Source of the DNA: Nitrospirota bacterium
Lineage (GTDB): Bacteria > Nitrospirota > Thermodesulfovibrionia > Thermodesulfovibrionales > JdFR-85
Assembly (NCBI GenBank): GCA_013151785.1
Contig: JAADHP010000255.1
Coordinates: forward strand, 1 to 6,339
Length of the DNA stretch: 6,339 bases
Direction of reading: 5' to 3'
Shown here: positions 4,688-6,339 of the stretch, one piece after another
How positions within the stretch are numbered: the first letter of the stretch is position 1
How the letters are laid out: each line of letters starts with the position of its first letter
Notes under the pieces: generated by a model
The model's input: only the letters and a program-made list of their open reading frames with translations
Database searches by the model: none
What the model was told of the DNA's origin: nothing
Made by a program: the position numbers and the translations under genes

Positions 4688-6321
4688 TCTGTTACAACCT
4701 CCTTTGTGTCTGCTATTGTATCCTCTCCACAGGGTATTTTAACAGTAAATGTGGTTCCGCTACTGGATGTCTCCACCTCTATAGTGCCACCATGTTGCTC
4801 CACAATGGCCTTACTGACTGTAAGGCCAAGACCTGTACCCTTTCCCACGTCTTTCGTGGTAAAAAATGGATCAAATATCCGGGGCAGCACACTGTCCGGG
4901 ATTCCACTGCCCGTATCAGATACTGATATATTGCATACATTCCTCTCCAGCCATGTTCTGATGGTAAGAGTACCACCCTTGTCCATTGCCTGCACAGCAT
5001 TCATTATTATATTCAGCAGAACCTGCTCCATCTTATTAGAGTCAACCTGTACCCCGGGCATATTTGATGACAGTTCCTTAACAAGTCTGATACCCTTTTT
5101 GGATATGGTATACTCTGTTATCTTTAAAACATTCTCCACTATATTGTTGATTGAACATGCTGTAATACTTAATGGTGAATTTCTTGAGAATTCAAGCAAC
5201 TGCTTTACTATAGTCTGTATCCTGTTAAGGCCAGAAATTACAATATCTATATGTTCTTGCCTGGTCTGTTCATCCATTTCCGTGGACATAAGATTGTTGA
5301 AACAGACCTGTATGCCACCTATGGGGTTGTTTATCTCATGTGCTATACCTGCTGATAGTTGCCCAAGAGCAGCAAGTTTCTCTGTTTCCATCATCTGTCT
5401 TTCAATCCTTGCTGTTCTCTTTAACCTTTCCTGAGCATCATGAAGATGCCTTGCAAGGATATTAAAGGATTCTGTGAGTTCACCTATCTCATCATTGTTT
5501 GTTACAGCAATATCTTTGCCAAGTGGAAGTGAACCACAGACTATCCCTTTGAAAACATTTGAGAGTCTCTTGATAGGACGGGACACAAGCTGCGTAAAGG
5601 TCTCATAGATTGCAAGGAAAAGGACTCCAAGAGTTAAAAGTCCAAACAGAAAGATACTTAAGGCTATCTCTTTGAGATATTCAAATGTGGTGTCCATGGG
5701 AATGGAGACAGTTTCAACCCCAACGATCTTGTTTGCCTGCCAGCCAAAGTTGCCTTTGTCACCATATTTCTTTACTATTGCTACTGGTGCAGACTCCTTT
5801 TTTCCGTGACATATCAGACAGTCCTGACTGCTTACAACAGGCCGTGCATAAACAAGGGTTTCCCTGTTGTTAAGTTTTACAATAGAGTGCCATGAACTCC
5901 TGTCACGGTGAGTTCTGAAATACTCTATCATTTTCATATGGAAACTATCAGCCTTATGTTGAGGGTTCAGTGGTCTGTCAGAAACCCTTCTGTATATATA
6001 GTCATGTATGTCCTTGCTGAATTTCTTCATTATCTCCATATTCACATGGGTGGTGGAGATGGATTCAACCAGAAATTCGTCCTCAGGGTCAACTTTTGAG
6101 ATGATCTCAAGCATCCTCGGCCTGAAGGAATCCTTCACATAATCACCTATTGCCTTTACATACGTCATGATAATCAGTGTCTTTCTCTCGGCATTCTCTA
6201 TAGCATGTGCCTTGAGATAATAATACAGAAGAATGGAGAGAAATGTGGAAAAGAAAAAAAGGATGACTCCTACAATAAAACTGAATTTGAAGCTGAGACT
6301 ACTCAGTCTTTTAATTCTCAT
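4684..6321 (-). CDS. Membrane sensor histidine kinase with periplasmic heme-c (Tll0287-like/DUF3365) domain
   Basis: Sensor partner of the adjacent regulator. Membrane segment 1 is at about 13-35 and segment 2 at about 218-239. The 180-residue periplasmic part between them contains CLICH (Cys168, Cys171, His172), a c-type heme attachment motif, inside a Tll0287-like (DUF3365) pattern: YARPVVSSQDCLICHG, then an FGWQANKIVGVETVSIPM ending. A HAMP linker (about 240-296, RPIKRLSNVFKGI and NDEIGELTESFN) and a short coiled coil follow. The HisKA domain has phospho-acceptor His328 in GQLSAGIAHEINNPIGG. The ATPase has the N-box Asn437/Asn441, G1 DTGSGIP at 469-475, FDPFFTTK and G2 GKGTGLGL at 493-500. 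At 545 residues it is complete and has all catalytic motifs. Start ATG at 6321-6319 has only a weak AGGA about 10 bases upstream. Heme binding suggests sensing of redox state or a small ligand such as NO or O2; which one cannot be told from sequence. Confidence 0.93.
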   Translation of the reverse strand: MRIKRLSSLSFKFSFIVGVILFFFSTFLSILLYYYLKAHAIENAERKTLIIMTYVKAIGDYVKDSFRPRMLEIISKVDPEDEFLVESISTTHVNMEIMKKFSKDIHDYIYRRVSDRPLNPQHKADSFHMKMIEYFRTHRDRSSWHSIVKLNNRETLVYARPVVSSQDCLICHGKKESAPVAIVKKYGDKGNFGWQANKIVGVETVSIPMDTTFEYLKEIALSIFLFGLLTLGVLFLAIYETFTQLVSRPIKRLSNVFKGIVCGSLPLGKDIAVTNNDEIGELTESFNILARHLHDAQERLKRTARIERQMMETEKLAALGQLSAGIAHEINNPIGGIQVCFNNLMSTEMDEQTRQEHIDIVISGLNRIQTIVKQLLEFSRNSPLSITACSINNIVENVLKITEYTISKKGIRLVKELSSNMPGVQVDSNKMEQVLLNIIMNAVQAMDKGGTLTIRTWLERNVCNISVSDTGSGIPDSVLPRIFDPFFTTKDVGKGTGLGLTVSKAIVEQHGGTIEVETSSSGTTFTVKIPCGEDTIADTKEVVTD

Positions 6322-6339
6322 GATAGTATCATCCTGACC

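Noticed and set aside
4661..5434. 257-codon plus-strand open frame opposite the kinase
   Set aside because: It is fully antisense to the HisKA/HATPase coding region, which keeps all its conserved motifs; the composition is that of a shadow frame.
6320..6332. 13-bp dyad ATGATA-C-TATCAT over the kinase start, and a possible upstream gene ending in an ATGA overlap
   Set aside because: Only 18 bases lie beyond the start codon, too few to support an operator or an upstream coding region.
1..6339. CRISPR arrays, tRNA/rRNA genes, transposases
   Set aside because: No regularly spaced repeats, no cloverleaf or rRNA-like sequence and no transposase motifs were seen on either strand.

Overview
All five genes in this window lie on the minus strand, so the region reads from right to left: a membrane sensor histidine kinase, an NtrC-family response regulator, a YeiH-type membrane transporter interrupted by a frameshift, a small cysteine-containing protein, and an HtrA/DegP protease cut off by the left edge. 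GC content is moderate, AGA/AGG/ATA codons are common and Shine-Dalgarno sequences are strong (GGAGG). A covalent heme-c motif in the kinase and a sigma-54 activator point to an anaerobic or microaerophilic Gram-negative bacterium, perhaps Nitrospirota or a Desulfobacterota-like lineage. That assignment is a guess from gene style, not a measurement.

Region by region: positions 6321-4684 encode the kinase, with two membrane segments, a periplasmic domain carrying a CxxCH heme motif, HAMP, HisKA and HATPase domains. Positions 4687-3323 encode its partner, a receiver/AAA+/Fis-HTH regulator that keeps every motif needed to activate sigma-54 polymerase. It starts at TTG and overlaps the kinase stop by 4 bases. 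Positions 3322-3004 are a 319-base intergenic region rich in signals: two identical dyads 33 bp apart, a near-perfect sigma-54 promoter (GG-N10-GC) about 65 bp further on, then a roughly 180-base leader with a perfect 25-bp palindrome. Positions 3003-1602 encode a putative sulfate exporter (YeiH/UPF0324 family) split into two overlapping frames by an apparent single-base insertion near 1936-1972. A 10-bp stem-loop follows it. Positions 1529-1326 encode a 67-residue protein with four cysteines. Positions 1169-1 encode HtrA, preceded by an extended -10 promoter and tandem 11-bp repeats.

The most coherent reading is a self-contained signalling module. A heme-c kinase senses a redox condition or a small ligand in the periplasm and phosphorylates the regulator. 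The regulator binds the two dyads at the end of its own gene and turns on the sigma-54 promoter of the adjacent transporter. HtrA appears to have its own sigma-70-like promoter, possibly under an OmpR/PhoB-type regulator. The link between parts is inferred from position and motif fit only.
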